Part shown: in pieces, positions 1 through 9,087 of the stretch
Layout: every line of letters begins with the position of its first letter
How positions within the stretch are numbered: the first letter of the stretch is position 1
NCBI GenBank assembly: GCA_016742175.1
Contig: JACVCH010000001.1
Coordinates: 1-64,000, forward strand
Length of the DNA: 64,000 nucleotides
From: Rhizobiaceae bacterium
GTDB taxonomy: Bacteria; Pseudomonadota; Alphaproteobacteria; Rhizobiales; Rhizobiaceae
Direction of reading: 5' to 3'
The notes under the pieces: model-generated
Databases searched by the model: none
Told to the model about the DNA's origin: nothing
Seen by the model: the letters and a program-made list of their open reading frames with translations, nothing else
Made by a program: the position numbers and the translations under genes

Positions 1-33
1 TATTCCCCTATTCCCCTACTCCCCTACTCCCCT
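1..33. repeat. 8-bp tandem repeat, about four units
   Basis: An imperfect 8-bp tandem repeat with unit CCCCTACT (or CCCCTATT) runs from the window edge up to the stop codon of the next gene. Units lie at about 5-12, 13-20 and 21-28, with partial units on both sides. It may continue outside the window. On the minus strand it lies directly after the metallopeptidase stop codon. Its function is unknown; slippage variation is possible. Confidence 0.6.
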
Positions 34-1112
34 CAATGCGGCCCCGTCCGCCCGCGCGTCTCGGCCATCAGCTCGTGCACGTAGCGCAGCTTCTCCGCCG
101 CGGGCTCCGAGATCACGAACGGGTAGAGGTCCGGCAGGCCCATGCAGCGGTTGATCTGGTTCGAGGCCTCGCACAGGATCAGCCAGCGCGTCAGGAGTTC
201 GTCGAAATCGGCCGGCGGCTCCGGGTCGGCGGGCTTGGCGGCGACGGGCTGGTCGGCGAATTCGCCTTCGTTCGGCGGCAGATCGTGCTCGACCGCCGTG
301 TCGAGCCGGCCGAGCGGCATGTTGAGCGCGGCGGTCATTTCCAGCGTGTCGTAGATGTGGAGATAGTGCGCCCAGGTTTCGGCCCAATCCTCCCAGGCAT
401 GGCTCGCCGCATAGTGGGAGATGTAGTTCTGCTCCCAGCCGGGCTGGGGACCTGCCTCGTAATGGCGCTGCAGCGCCTGCATGTAATCGTCGCGGTCGTC
501 GCCGAAAAGCGCGCGGAAACGGTCGAGCCACTGCCCGTCGTCGCGGATCAGGCGATCCCAGTAATAGTGGCCGAGTTCGTGGCGGAAATGGCCGAGCAGC
601 GTGCGATAGGCCTCGCCCATCGCGACGCGCATCTTCTCGCGCTCGGGGCTGTCGGCCTCGGCGACGTTGAGCGTGATCAGACCGTTGTCGTGGCCCGTCA
701 GGACCCGCTCTCCGCCCGGGCCGCCACCGACCGGGTCGGCGAGAAAGTCGAACGCAAGGCCGATCTCGTCTTCCGGACTGGCCTTCGGGAAGACGTCGAG
801 GCCGAAATGGAGAAGCTGGTAGATGGCGCGCTTCTTCGCCGCCTCGGTGTGCGCCCAGCGCTCCGGATTGCCGATGATCGACAGGTCCGGGATGGTCTTG
901 TTCAGCGCGCAGGCGCGGCAGAAGCCACCCTCGACCTCCGCCACCCAGTTGCAGGCGGCCGGCAGGGCGTTGGTGCAGGTGAAGCCGCCCTGTCCGGTGA
1001 TGACGAAATTCTCCTGCATCGGATCGTAGAGGACGGCGGTGCCGCAGGCGAGGCACATGCCGTTCTCGAAATAGAGACGGCTCGAACATTGCGGGCAGGA
1101 GAAGAGCTTCAT
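33..1112 (-). CDS. Putative zinc-binding metallopeptidase with zinc ribbon (Mx family)
   Basis: A 359-residue protein. The N-terminus is a zinc ribbon with C6, C9, C20 and C23, followed by a second cysteine cluster at about residues 46-68. An HExxH-type zinc protease motif, HELGHYYWD, lies at residues 178-186. This architecture fits the putative zinc-binding peptidase family (Peptidase_Mx type); substrates are unknown. No signal peptide is visible, so it is probably cytoplasmic. The ATG at 1112 was chosen because the protein then begins right at the zinc ribbon and a GGGAGG-like stretch borders it; the longer frame upstream adds only arginine-rich sequence. It appears monocistronic. Family assignment is fairly sure, function is not. 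Confidence 0.85.
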   Translation of the reverse strand: MKLFSCPQCSSRLYFENGMCLACGTAVLYDPMQENFVITGQGGFTCTNALPAACNWVAEVEGGFCRACALNKTIPDLSIIGNPERWAHTEAAKKRAIYQLLHFGLDVFPKASPEDEIGLAFDFLADPVGGGPGGERVLTGHDNGLITLNVAEADSPEREKMRVAMGEAYRTLLGHFRHELGHYYWDRLIRDDGQWLDRFRALFGDDRDDYMQALQRHYEAGPQPGWEQNYISHYAASHAWEDWAETWAHYLHIYDTLEMTAALNMPLGRLDTAVEHDLPPNEGEFADQPVAAKPADPEPPADFDELLTRWLILCEASNQINRCMGLPDLYPFVISEPAAEKLRYVHELMAETRGRTGPH

Positions 1113-1246
1113 GGGAGGGTCATCCGGGAGAGGGTGTCGAGCCCGCAAAACTCGCGACGATCGCTGCCGTTCCGACGAACGCCGCATCGCGCAAAAGAAA
1201 AGCCGCCGGCGCGGCGCCGACGGCTCTTCCTGCGAGATGTCCGGGC

Positions 1247-1921
1247 TTAGCGGACGATGTAGACGATCCGGCGCGATTCCGGCTCGATGACGACCGGCTG
1301 GCCGTTGATGTAGGCGTAACGGTAGTCGTAGTCCGGGATCTCGCGGATCTCGACCGTGTCCGGCACGCCGGCGCCGACGACGACTTCACCTTCGAGATAG
1401 ACCGGCTCGACCTCGTTCTCCATCACATAGGTGCGGAGCTGCGGGTCGGGGTCGGTCAGGACGCCTTCGGTGAGGCCGCCGGTGGCAGCGCCGGCAACGG
1501 TGCCGACGGCAGCGCCGATCGGGCCGGCGACCAGCGCGCCGGCAATCGCGCCGGTGGCGGCGCCGGAAATGGCGCCCGCGCCCGTCGCAGTGCTTTCCTC
1601 ATAGGTCGCGACCGGGATCATTTCGGCCGGGCGCTCAGTGACGACGATCTGCGCGCCGGCATTGTCGGCGATCAGATAGTCGGAATAGGCCCAGCCCTGC
1701 GAACCGCCGGCCGAAACCTGGCACCACTTGGAATTCTCCAGGCAGCCCGAAAGCGTCGCTTCGCCATTGGCGGCGATCGAGCCGACGATCGGGTATTGCG
1801 GGCCGGGGCCGGCGCGCACGTTCAGATCGGTGGTGGCCGTGACGGCCGTCTGGGCAAAAGCCGTGGACGAGGCCAACAGCACGACGGCAAAAGCCGCCGA
1901 CGAGGTCAGGATGTTCTTCAT
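1247..1921 (-). CDS. Secreted SH3-domain protein with glycine-zipper segment and DUF1236-like C-terminus
   Basis: A 224-residue protein with a Sec signal peptide (about residues 1-23, ending in AFAQ). A bacterial SH3-like domain (about 25-90) contains the typical LNVRAGPGPQYP motif. A Gly/Ala-rich segment (about 112-150) resembles a glycine zipper. The C-terminus (about 170-224) matches the DUF1236 pattern with a PVVIEPESRRIVYIV end. It probably acts in the periplasm or envelope; SH3 domains of this type often bind peptidoglycan or protein partners. No operon partner is seen. Function is unknown. Confidence 0.85.
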   Translation of the reverse strand: MKNILTSSAAFAVVLLASSTAFAQTAVTATTDLNVRAGPGPQYPIVGSIAANGEATLSGCLENSKWCQVSAGGSQGWAYSDYLIADNAGAQIVVTERPAEMIPVATYEESTATGAGAISGAATGAIAGALVAGPIGAAVGTVAGAATGGLTEGVLTDPDPQLRTYVMENEVEPVYLEGEVVVGAGVPDTVEIREIPDYDYRYAYINGQPVVIEPESRRIVYIVR

Positions 1922-2147
1922 TTTCGTGTTCTCCGCAGGGGTGTCACCTTCCCGGTAACAACGGCGTGAAAGCGTTGCGGTTCCGCGGCGTTGCGACGGA
2001 TCACAATTCGGTCATCATGATCGGACAACCAGCACGTATAACGTGCGGGTAAGAAGCGTGTGCGAGAGTGATCGGCAGGCCGACGCTTTGGCGTCCATGC
2101 GCCCGGACGGGCCGCACTTGATCTCAGGCAATTCGAAAGGCAGACGG

Positions 2148-2963
2148 ATGGCAGGACGGGGAAAGATTTTGCTGGGTGCGCTCGTGGCGCTCGGCGTCAG
2201 CGTGTCGCTCGCCCAGGCGCAGCAATGCGGCAATGACGGCTCGGGCTTCGAGGCCTGGAAGGGCCAGTTCGCACAGCGCGCCGCCTCGAGCGGCATCGGC
2301 CAGCGGGGCATTTCGGCGCTTCAGGGCACGAGCTACGCGACGCGCACCATCTCGGCCGACCGCAAGCAGGGCGGCGGCTTCACGCTGACGCTCGACCAGT
2401 TCCTCGAGCGGCGCGGCGGCAACGCCATCGTCTCGCGCGGCACCCAGCTAAAGCGTCAGAACGCCGACCTCCTCGCCCGCATCGAGCGCGTCTACGGCGT
2501 GCCGGCCGGGCCGATCCTCGCCATCTGGGGCATGGAGACGGGCTTCGGCGGCTTTCTCGGCAACGAGAACATCCTCTCCGCCGTCGCGACGCTCGCCTAT
2601 GACTGCCGGCGCTCGGAATTCTTCTCCACCCATCTGATCGGCGCGCTGCAGCTCGTCGACCAGGGCAATCTCAACCCCTCCGCCAAGGGCGCTGCCCATG
2701 GCGAGATCGGCCAGACGCAGTTTCTGCCGGCCAATGTCGTGCGCTACGGCGTCGACGGCGACGGCGACGGGCGCATCGACCTGATCGGCAGCCGTGCCGA
2801 CGCGCTTGCCTCGACCGCCAACTTCCTGCGCGGCCATGGCTGGCGTCCGGGCGCGGGCTACCAGCCGGGCGAGCCGAACTTCGCCGCGATCCAGGGCTGG
2901 AACGCCGCCAGCGTCTACCAGCAGGCGATCGCGCTGCTCGGGCGCCAGATCGACGCCAACTGA
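2148..2963 (+). CDS. Lytic murein transglycosylase (MltB-like, SLT_2 type)
   Basis: A 271-residue protein with a signal peptide (about 1-24), so periplasmic. It would cleave the MurNAc-GlcNAc bond of peptidoglycan non-hydrolytically. The catalytic glutamate is probably E130 in WGMETGFGG. The downstream GEIGQTQFLP and DGDGDGRIDL motifs are typical of MltB-type enzymes. It lacks a lipobox and a C-terminal peptidoglycan-binding domain, so it is the short soluble form common in alphaproteobacteria. The ATG at 2148 places the signal peptide at the N-terminus; the frame is open further upstream but without a plausible leader. It converges on argG, sharing a terminator. Confidence 0.92.
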   Translation: MAGRGKILLGALVALGVSVSLAQAQQCGNDGSGFEAWKGQFAQRAASSGIGQRGISALQGTSYATRTISADRKQGGGFTLTLDQFLERRGGNAIVSRGTQLKRQNADLLARIERVYGVPAGPILAIWGMETGFGGFLGNENILSAVATLAYDCRRSEFFSTHLIGALQLVDQGNLNPSAKGAAHGEIGQTQFLPANVVRYGVDGDGDGRIDLIGSRADALASTANFLRGHGWRPGAGYQPGEPNFAAIQGWNAASVYQQAIALLGRQIDAN

Positions 2964-2982
2964 GGCGGCAACCCCAGACATG

Positions 2983-3009
2983 AAAAAGGGCCCGCGAGGG
3001 CCCTTTTTT
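2983..3009. terminator. Bidirectional rho-independent terminator between mltB-like gene and argG
   Basis: The hairpin AAAGGGCCC-gcga-GGGCCCTTT is flanked by an A-run on the left and a T-run on the right, so it can terminate transcription from both sides. It lies between the convergent transglycosylase and argG genes. Confidence 0.85.
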
Positions 3010-3027
3010 GTGCCTTGTTTGCGCGGA

Positions 3028-4251
3028 TCAACCGTTGCGCTTCCGTGCCGCCAGCGTCCTCAAACGCAGAGCGTTCAAGCGGATGAAGCCTTCGGCGTCC
3101 TTCTGGTCGTAGGCGCCGCGGTCGTCCTCGAAGGTGACCAGCGCGTCCGAATAGAGCGATTTCGGCGAGCGGCGGCCGGTGACGATGACGTTGCCCTTGT
3201 AGAGCTTCAGGCGGACCTCGCCCTCGACGTCTTCCTGGCTCTTGTCGATCAGCGCCTGCAGCATCTCGCGCTCGGGCGAGAACCAGAAGCCGTTATAGAT
3301 CAGCTCCGCATAGCGGGGCATGATGTCGTCCTTCAGGTGCGCCGCGCCGCGGTCGAGCGTGATCGATTCGATCGCGCGGTGGGCGGCGAGAAGGATCGTT
3401 CCGCCGGGGGTCTCGTAGACGCCGCGCGACTTCATGCCGACGAAGCGGTTCTCCACGAGGTCGAGACGGCCGATGCCGTTGTCGCGGCCGAGGTCGTTGA
3501 GCGCGGCGAAGAGGGTCGCGGGCGACATCTCCTTGCCGTTCAGCGCGACGGGGTCGCCCTTCTTGAAGGTGACGACGATGTCGGTCGCCTTGTCCGGCGC
3601 TTCCATCGGCGAAATGGTGCGCATGTGGACATATTCCGGCGGCTCCTGCCACGGGTCTTCCAGCACTTTGCCCTCGGAGGAAGAGTGCAGAAGGTTGGCG
3701 TCGACCGAGAACGGCGCCTCGCCCTTCTTGTCCTTGGTCACCTGGATCTGGTGCTTTTCGGCGAAGTCGATCAGGTCGGTGCGCGACTTGAAGGACCAGT
3801 CCCGCCACGGCGCGATGACCTTGATATCGGGGTTCAGCGCATAGGCGGAGAGCTCGAAGCGGACCTGGTCGTTGCCCTTGCCGGTCGCGCCGTGCGCGAT
3901 GGCGTCGGCGCCGGTTTCCTCGGCGATCTCGACGAGGCGCTTGGAGATCAGCGGCCGGGCGATTGACGTGCCGAGAAGGTAGGTGCCCTCATAGACGGCG
4001 TTGGCGCGGAACATCGGGAAGACGAAGTCGCGGATGAACTCCTCGCGGACGTCCTCGATATAGATGTCCTTGATGCCCATCTGCTCGGCCTTGCGGCGCG
4101 CCGGCTCGAGTTCCTCGCCCTGTCCGAGATCGGCGGTGAAGGTGACGACCTCCGCGCCCAGCTCCGTCTGGAGCCATTTCAGGATGATCGAGGTGTCGAG
4201 GCCGCCCGAATAGGCGAGCACGACCTTCTTGACGTCTTTCCATTTCGACAT
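3028..4251 (-). CDS. argG: Argininosuccinate synthase
   Basis: A 407-residue protein of the usual length for the family. It joins citrulline and aspartate with ATP to give argininosuccinate, the penultimate step of arginine synthesis, in the cytoplasm. The ATP-pyrophosphatase motif AYSGGLDTS lies at about residues 13-21, and the [12 protein letters not shown] segment binds citrulline and aspartate. It starts with ATG at 4251. It is transcribed alone toward the shared terminator at 2983-3009. Confidence 0.97.
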   Translation of the reverse strand: MSKWKDVKKVVLAYSGGLDTSIILKWLQTELGAEVVTFTADLGQGEELEPARRKAEQMGIKDIYIEDVREEFIRDFVFPMFRANAVYEGTYLLGTSIARPLISKRLVEIAEETGADAIAHGATGKGNDQVRFELSAYALNPDIKVIAPWRDWSFKSRTDLIDFAEKHQIQVTKDKKGEAPFSVDANLLHSSSEGKVLEDPWQEPPEYVHMRTISPMEAPDKATDIVVTFKKGDPVALNGKEMSPATLFAALNDLGRDNGIGRLDLVENRFVGMKSRGVYETPGGTILLAAHRAIESITLDRGAAHLKDDIMPRYAELIYNGFWFSPEREMLQALIDKSQEDVEGEVRLKLYKGNVIVTGRRSPKSLYSDALVTFEDDRGAYDQKDAEGFIRLNALRLRTLAARKRNG

Positions 4252-4355
4252 TCGGGACCTGCCTGCGAAGGAGTGGGCGCACGGGCTGGCAAGCCCATGC
4301 GGTCGCCGGGTCTTTTAGCAGGAATGACCGTGCGGACAAGGGATGCGGCGCACCA

Positions 4356-4559
4356 TCAGTTGCCGGGTGCGCCGCGCCGGAAAAGCTGGTCCCAGACGTC
4401 GTAGGCGGCAAGGCCGAGGCCGAGCAGCACCGCGCCCGCCAGGTCGAGGCGCGGCACGAACCAGAGCAGGATGCCGCAGAACAGCCCCAGCGTCGCCATC
4501 GCCATCAGGGCGAAGGCGCGCTTGCGACCCATGCCGGTGCGGACGGGTAACTGTTCCAT
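4356..4559 (-). CDS. Small membrane protein downstream of dctM
   Basis: A 67-residue protein with two predicted hydrophobic segments (about residues 15-33 and 38-53) and a short polar tail. Its ATG lies one base after the TGA of dctM (TGAGATG), so translation is probably coupled to the TRAP permease gene. I do not recognise the family. It may be an accessory or stabilising subunit of the transporter, which is inference from position only. Confidence 0.65.
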   Translation of the reverse strand: MEQLPVRTGMGRKRAFALMAMATLGLFCGILLWFVPRLDLAGAVLLGLGLAAYDVWDQLFRRGAPGN

Positions 4560-4560
4560 C

Positions 4561-5982
4561 TCAGCCTCCGTAAAGCGCGTTGGGCAAGCCGAAGACGAGG
4601 CTCGGGAATATGTAGATCAACACCATGCACAGGATGACGATTCCCATATAGGGCATCATGCCGATGAAGATGTCGGTGAGCTTCACATGCGCCGGCGCGA
4701 TGCCCTTCAGATAGTAGGCCGACATCGCCATGGGCGGCGACAGGAACGCCGTCTGCAGGTTGATCGCGACGAGGATGCCGAAGAACAGCGGGTCGATGCC
4801 GAAATGCGGCAGGAGTGGAATGAAGATCGGAATGAAGATGACGATGATCTCCGTCCATTCGAGCGGCCAGCCCAGGATGAAGATGATGAGCTGCGCCAGG
4901 ATCAGGAACATCAGCGGCGACATGTCGAGGCCGGTGACGAAATCGCTGATCAGTTGCTGCCCGCCGAGATAGGCGAAGACCGAGGCGAAGGTGGCCGAGC
5001 CGACGAAGAGCCAGCAGACCATCGCCGAGGTTCGCGCGGTGAGGTAGACGGATTCCTTCAGCCGCTGCCAGGTCAGGGCGCGGTAGACGGCGGCAAGCAG
5101 CAGCCCGCCGAGCGCGCCGATGGCGGCCGCCTCGGACGGTGTCGCGAAGCCGAACAGGATCGCGCCGAGGACGGCGAGGATCAGGAAGGCGAGCGGCACG
5201 AAGGAGGTGAACATCATCCAGATGATCTGGCCGGTCGTGTGGGTGCCGATGTCCTCGTCGGTCGGCTTGGGCGCCAGCGAAGGGTTCATCAGCGCGCGAG
5301 TGACGACGTAGATCAGATAAAGGCCGGCCAGCATCATGCCCGGGATCAGCGCCGCCGCATACATGCGCACCACCGAGATGCCGGAGGTGGCCGCGTAGAC
5401 GATGAGCAGGATCGACGGCGGGATCAGGATGCCGAGCGTACCGCCGGCGCAGATGACGCCGGTCGCATAGCGCACGTCGTACTTGGCCTTGAGCATGGCG
5501 GGCAGGGCGAGCAGGCCCATCAGCGTGACGACGGCGCCGACGATGCCGGTCGCGGTCGCAAAGAGCGTGCAGGTGACGAGCGCGGCCACCGCCATCGAGC
5601 CGGGCAGGCGCCGGGTGGCGATGTAGAGGGTCGAGAACAGTCGGTCGACGATGTTGGCGCGCTCGACGATGTAGCCCATGAACAGGAACAGCGGGATCGC
5701 GGTCAGGACGTCGTTCTGGATCACCGAATAGGTCTGGTTGACGAAGAGGTCGAAGATCCGGTTGTTGAAGAAGCCGCCGGCCCACAATTCGGTCTGCTCG
5801 AACCAGCTTGCGCCGTCCTCGACCGCGCGCTCGAAGGCGCGCCACATGCGGCCGCCGTCGAAATAGGCGTAGTAGCCGAAGCCCACGCCCAGCGCCATCA
5901 GCGTGAAGGCGACGGGAAAGCCGAGGAAGATGGCGAGGATGAGAATGAGCAGCATCCCGACTGCGATATGTGCGTCCGTCAT
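4561..5982 (-). CDS. dctM: TRAP transporter large permease (DctM family)
   Basis: A 473-residue, highly hydrophobic protein with about 12 predicted membrane segments. It is the ion-coupled channel subunit of a tripartite ATP-independent periplasmic transporter for organic acids. The FLGFPVAFTLMALG motif near residue 20 and IPPSILLIVYA in the middle are typical of DctM. The ATG at 5982 overlaps the dctQ stop (ATGA), so translation is coupled; the longer frame upstream lies within dctQ. Acts with dctP and dctQ just upstream. Confidence 0.94.
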   Translation of the reverse strand: MTDAHIAVGMLLILILAIFLGFPVAFTLMALGVGFGYYAYFDGGRMWRAFERAVEDGASWFEQTELWAGGFFNNRIFDLFVNQTYSVIQNDVLTAIPLFLFMGYIVERANIVDRLFSTLYIATRRLPGSMAVAALVTCTLFATATGIVGAVVTLMGLLALPAMLKAKYDVRYATGVICAGGTLGILIPPSILLIVYAATSGISVVRMYAAALIPGMMLAGLYLIYVVTRALMNPSLAPKPTDEDIGTHTTGQIIWMMFTSFVPLAFLILAVLGAILFGFATPSEAAAIGALGGLLLAAVYRALTWQRLKESVYLTARTSAMVCWLFVGSATFASVFAYLGGQQLISDFVTGLDMSPLMFLILAQLIIFILGWPLEWTEIIVIFIPIFIPLLPHFGIDPLFFGILVAINLQTAFLSPPMAMSAYYLKGIAPAHVKLTDIFIGMMPYMGIVILCMVLIYIFPSLVFGLPNALYGG

Positions 5983-6614
5983 CGGGGTGCCCCGTCCCTT
6001 GAATTGTCGATGCCCGACGGCTCGGGCGGAAGCCCGATGACCGGTGTGACCCCGGACTGAACCTGGTCGAGCAATACCTTGTCGAGTTCCTCGACGTCCT
6101 CGGCCGCCTTCACCCATTCGCCGGTCCGCAGGCACACGATGCAGCGGCAGACCTGGGCGATGCCCTGGATGAAGAGCAGGATGCCGGCGGCGACGATGAC
6201 CGCCTTGAACTGGAAGATCGGAATGCCGGCGGGACTGTTGGAACTGACTTCCAGATAGCCCCAGCTCCGCGCGGTGTATTTCCAGCCTGCAAGGACCAGC
6301 GCGATGATGCCGGGGAAGAAGAAGATGAAATAGAGGATCAGCTCGACCGTCGCCTGCGTCCTCGGCTTCCAGAGCCGGTAGATGAAGTCGCCGCGCACAT
6401 GGCCGTCACGCGACAGCGTATAGGCGCCGGCCATCATGAACAGGGTGCCGTACATCATGTAGGCGAGGTCGAAGGCCCAGGGCGTGGGCGCGCGGAAGAA
6501 GTAGCGGACCAGGACTTCGTATCCGATGCCGAACGCCATGATGATGACGCCCCAGGCGAACACTTTCCCGAACCACGCCGACAAATCGTCGGCGAACGCA
6601 ATGAAACGAAGCAT
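5979..6614 (-). CDS. dctQ: TRAP transporter small permease (DctQ family)
   Basis: A 211-residue protein with four membrane segments, starting MLRFIAFADDLSAW. It is the small membrane subunit that forms a complex with DctM and docks the periplasmic receptor. The ATG at 6614 is preferred; 11 extra arginine-rich residues upstream would lie in the intercistronic hairpin region. Its length and C-terminal polar tail (about residues 160-211) suggest the longer DctQ type found with TakP-like receptors. Confidence 0.9.
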   Translation of the reverse strand: MLRFIAFADDLSAWFGKVFAWGVIIMAFGIGYEVLVRYFFRAPTPWAFDLAYMMYGTLFMMAGAYTLSRDGHVRGDFIYRLWKPRTQATVELILYFIFFFPGIIALVLAGWKYTARSWGYLEVSSNSPAGIPIFQFKAVIVAAGILLFIQGIAQVCRCIVCLRTGEWVKAAEDVEELDKVLLDQVQSGVTPVIGLPPEPSGIDNSRDGAPR

Positions 6615-6636
6615 CAAATGTCTCCGGCGCCGAAAA

Positions 6637-6660
6637 GCCGGCCGCACGAGTGCGGCCGGC
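6637..6660 (-). promoter_or_regulatory. Intercistronic stem-loop between dctP and dctQ
   Basis: A perfect 10-bp inverted repeat, GCCGGCCGCA / TGCGGCCGGC, with a 4-nt loop lies 24 bases after the dctP stop and 22 bases before the dctQ start. Only four U residues follow on the minus strand. Such hairpins often protect or partly terminate the receptor mRNA so that more receptor than permease is made; that role here is inference. Confidence 0.6.
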
Positions 6661-6684
6661 GTTCGGCGTTTCCCAAAAGGTCGG

Positions 6685-7821
6685 TCAGCCTTCCATCTTC
6701 AGCTTGCCGGGGAAGTAGTGCTCGTAGGCAAGCGCCAGGTCGGCGGAGCCCATCAGCTCGTAGTAGGTGACCCGCTCGACCCAGGCGCGCTGGCTGTCGA
6801 GCACCTTCTTCATGAACGGATCGGCCTCGAGCGTCGGGATGATCTTGTCCCAGGCCTCGAGCTGCGCGGCGAGGATCTCCTTCGACGTGCGGTGGACGGT
6901 GACGCCATGCTCTTCCTGGAGCCGGACGAGATCGGCCGAGTAGTTGTCGAGCGCGAGCGCCGTATTGGCGGTGGAAGCGGCCTCGACGCCATATTCGAGG
7001 ATCGCCTTCAGGTCGTCGTCGAGATCGTCGAAGACGTCGCGGTTGAACATGAACTCGAAGGATTCGCTCGCCTGGTGGTAGGACGAGAGCATGTAATGCT
7101 TGGCGACGTCCTGCGAGCCGAAGCGCAGATCCGACGACGGGTTGTTGAACTCGAACGCGTCGATGACGCCGCGCTCCATCGCCGGCACGATTTCGCCGCC
7201 GGGAAGCTGGGCGACGCTCATGCCCATCGACTGCAGCAGATCGGCGGCGAGGCCGACCGTGCGGTACTTGAAGCCGTTGATGTCGGCGACTGTGGCGACC
7301 GGCTCCTTGAACCAGCCGAAGGGCTGGGCGGGCATCGGGAAGCCGTAGAACGCGACGACGTTCAGGCCCATGATGTCCTGCGTCAACTCGGTGTAGAGGT
7401 CCTTGCCGCCGCCCTGGTGGAACCAGGCGAGCATGGTCGTGGCGCTGCCGCCGAAGACCGGGCCGGTGCCGAAGAGCGAGGCCGCCTTGTGCTTGCCGTA
7501 CCAGTAGACCGGCACGGTGTGGGTGGCGTCGATAACGCCGTCATTGACGGCATCGAGAACCTGGAACGCACCGACGACGGCGCCGGCCGGCAGGAGCTCG
7601 AATTTGATGCGGCCCGCGGACATCTTCTCGACGCGCTCGATATATTGCCGGGCGAAATCCATCCAGATGTCGGATGCCGGCCACGACGTCTGCATCTTGA
7701 TGGTGACCGGCGCCTGCGCCAGGACGGCGGGCGCGGCGAGCGCACTCGCGGCCGTTGCGCCGACCACGGTCGTTGCACCAGCGCCGAGGAACTTTCGACG
7801 CGAAAGCGATTTGGTTTCCAT
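6685..7821 (-). CDS. dctP: TRAP transporter solute receptor (DctP family, TakP-like), Tat-exported
   Basis: A 378-residue periplasmic receptor. The N-terminus has a twin-arginine signal, SRRKFLGAG (residues 7-15), followed by an Ala-rich hydrophobic stretch ending near residue 37, so it is exported folded by Tat. The mature protein has the DctP fold with motifs such as LPAGAVVGAFQ and EFNNPSSD. These resemble the TakP group that binds 2-oxo acids, often with a metal ion; the exact ligand cannot be read from sequence. First gene of the dctP-dctQ-dctM-small protein operon. Confidence 0.92.
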   Translation of the reverse strand: METKSLSRRKFLGAGATTVVGATAASALAAPAVLAQAPVTIKMQTSWPASDIWMDFARQYIERVEKMSAGRIKFELLPAGAVVGAFQVLDAVNDGVIDATHTVPVYWYGKHKAASLFGTGPVFGGSATTMLAWFHQGGGKDLYTELTQDIMGLNVVAFYGFPMPAQPFGWFKEPVATVADINGFKYRTVGLAADLLQSMGMSVAQLPGGEIVPAMERGVIDAFEFNNPSSDLRFGSQDVAKHYMLSSYHQASESFEFMFNRDVFDDLDDDLKAILEYGVEAASTANTALALDNYSADLVRLQEEHGVTVHRTSKEILAAQLEAWDKIIPTLEADPFMKKVLDSQRAWVERVTYYELMGSADLALAYEHYFPGKLKMEG

Positions 7822-7880
7822 ATGGGTCTCCTCCCAAAGACAGTGCCGGCATTTCTCGCCGGCCCCGCTGGCGAGGATAG

Positions 7881-7897
7881 CTATTACGTTAAGTAAC
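7881..7897. promoter_or_regulatory. Palindromic site upstream of dctP
   Basis: TTACGTTAAGTAA, an inverted repeat of TTAC/GTAA around GTTAA, lies about 60-75 bp upstream of the dctP start. It could be an operator for a dimeric regulator. A similar TTACGTTTACGTAA site is found upstream of mdh (38788-38802). No regulator gene is adjacent. Confidence 0.35.
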
Positions 7898-7981
7898 GCA
7901 AGCGGCCGACGCCCGTTGTGTGGCGCATACGACTAATGGCTAATATGATCGCCGCCGCGTTTCCTTATCCGGATGGAGCCC

Positions 7982-8626
7982 ATGGAATTCCTGCCGACCA
8001 CCGCCACGCTCATTCAGTTCGCGATCGCCACCTTCGTCATCGCGATCACGCCCGGCCCGGACATGACGCTCTTCGTCGGACGCGCCCTGTCCGAGGGGCG
8101 CGCTGCGGGCTTTGCCTGCATGCTCGGCGCGATGACGGGCATCGTCATCCACACCGCGCTCGTCGCGCTCGGCCTTTCGGCGCTGATCGTCGCCTCGCCG
8201 CAGGCCTTCTTCGTCTTGAAGCTCGTCGGCGCGCTTTATCTCGTCTGGCTCGCCTGGCAGGCGATCCGGCACGGCTCGGCTTTTTCGCCCGGCACCGGCG
8301 AGACGCGCGCCAAGCGCTCGTTCTTCGCCAACTGGGCGACGGGGCTGGGGATCAACCTCCTCAATCCGAAGATCATCCTGTTCTTCATGACCTTCCTGCC
8401 GCAATTCGTCTCGGCGTCCGACCCGGACGCGCCGGCCAAGCTGTTCTTCCTCGGCGCGCTGTTCATCCCGCTGTCGCTGCCGGTCACTGTGCCGATGGTG
8501 ATCGCGGCGGATTCGTTCTCCGCGCTCCTGAAGCGCTCGCCGCGCGTGACGCGGGTCATCGACTATGTGTTCGCGGGGGTGTTCTCGGCCTTCGCGCTGC
8601 GCATTCTCATGACGCAGACGCGGTAA
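7982..8626 (+). CDS. LysE/RhtB family amino-acid exporter
   Basis: A 214-residue inner-membrane protein with about six membrane segments. The N-terminal signature VIAITPGPDMTLFVGRAL and the central NLLNPKIILFFMTFLPQF are diagnostic of the LysE/RhtB family, which exports amino acids such as homoserine, threonine or lysine. The ATG at 7982 follows GGATGGAG; an in-frame ATG at 7973 would add three residues but has no Shine-Dalgarno sequence. Its stop lies one base from the stop of the convergent membrane-protein gene. Substrate is unknown. Confidence 0.93.
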   Translation: MEFLPTTATLIQFAIATFVIAITPGPDMTLFVGRALSEGRAAGFACMLGAMTGIVIHTALVALGLSALIVASPQAFFVLKLVGALYLVWLAWQAIRHGSAFSPGTGETRAKRSFFANWATGLGINLLNPKIILFFMTFLPQFVSASDPDAPAKLFFLGALFIPLSLPVTVPMVIAADSFSALLKRSPRVTRVIDYVFAGVFSAFALRILMTQTR

Positions 8627-8627
8627 A

Positions 8628-9077
8628 CTACGCTTCGTCACGCCACAGGCCGGCATTGCGCCCGGCGACTGCCCAATAGGCGATGCCGCCGACGAGGCCG
8701 GCGGCAACCGTGATCAGCATCAGCCCTGGATCGGACGCGGCGCCGGGCGCATCGAGTGTCGCGGCCATCCGCCAGCCGGCATAAAGCGCGACCGGCGCGC
8801 CGGCGAGTGCGTGGGCGAGCCATGAGCGCCACCTGAGAATCTCGGCCGCGACCGCCACGACGAGGAACGCCCCGAAGGCGAGATTGGCGACGATCAGCGC
8901 GAAGAAGGGGACGGTGACGAACAGCGTCGGCCGCGCCGCCTCGGCAAATTCGGGAATGACCGCGACGATCGTCGAGGCGAAGAGCACGTTGACGAAAAGG
9001 CTCGCCGCCAGACACGCGACGACGAAGCCGGCGAGGATCGCGACAAAGCGGACGATGTAGGTGACGAGGCGGTTCAT
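8628..9077 (-). CDS. Four-helix membrane protein of unknown function
   Basis: A 149-residue protein with four hydrophobic segments (about residues 7-40, 48-76, 82-105 and 118-140). I do not recognise the family. It begins only 10 bases after the rlmN stop, so it is probably the second gene of an rlmN operon. Confidence 0.75.
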   Translation of the reverse strand: MNRLVTYIVRFVAILAGFVVACLAASLFVNVLFASTIVAVIPEFAEAARPTLFVTVPFFALIVANLAFGAFLVVAVAAEILRWRSWLAHALAGAPVALYAGWRMAATLDAPGAASDPGLMLITVAAGLVGGIAYWAVAGRNAGLWRDEA

Positions 9078-9087
9078 CCCGCGCTTG

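Noticed and set aside
7822-7981. tRNA-like or small RNA gene upstream of dctP
   Set aside because: Hairpins are present but no cloverleaf or T-loop consensus; no tRNA or rRNA was found anywhere in the window.
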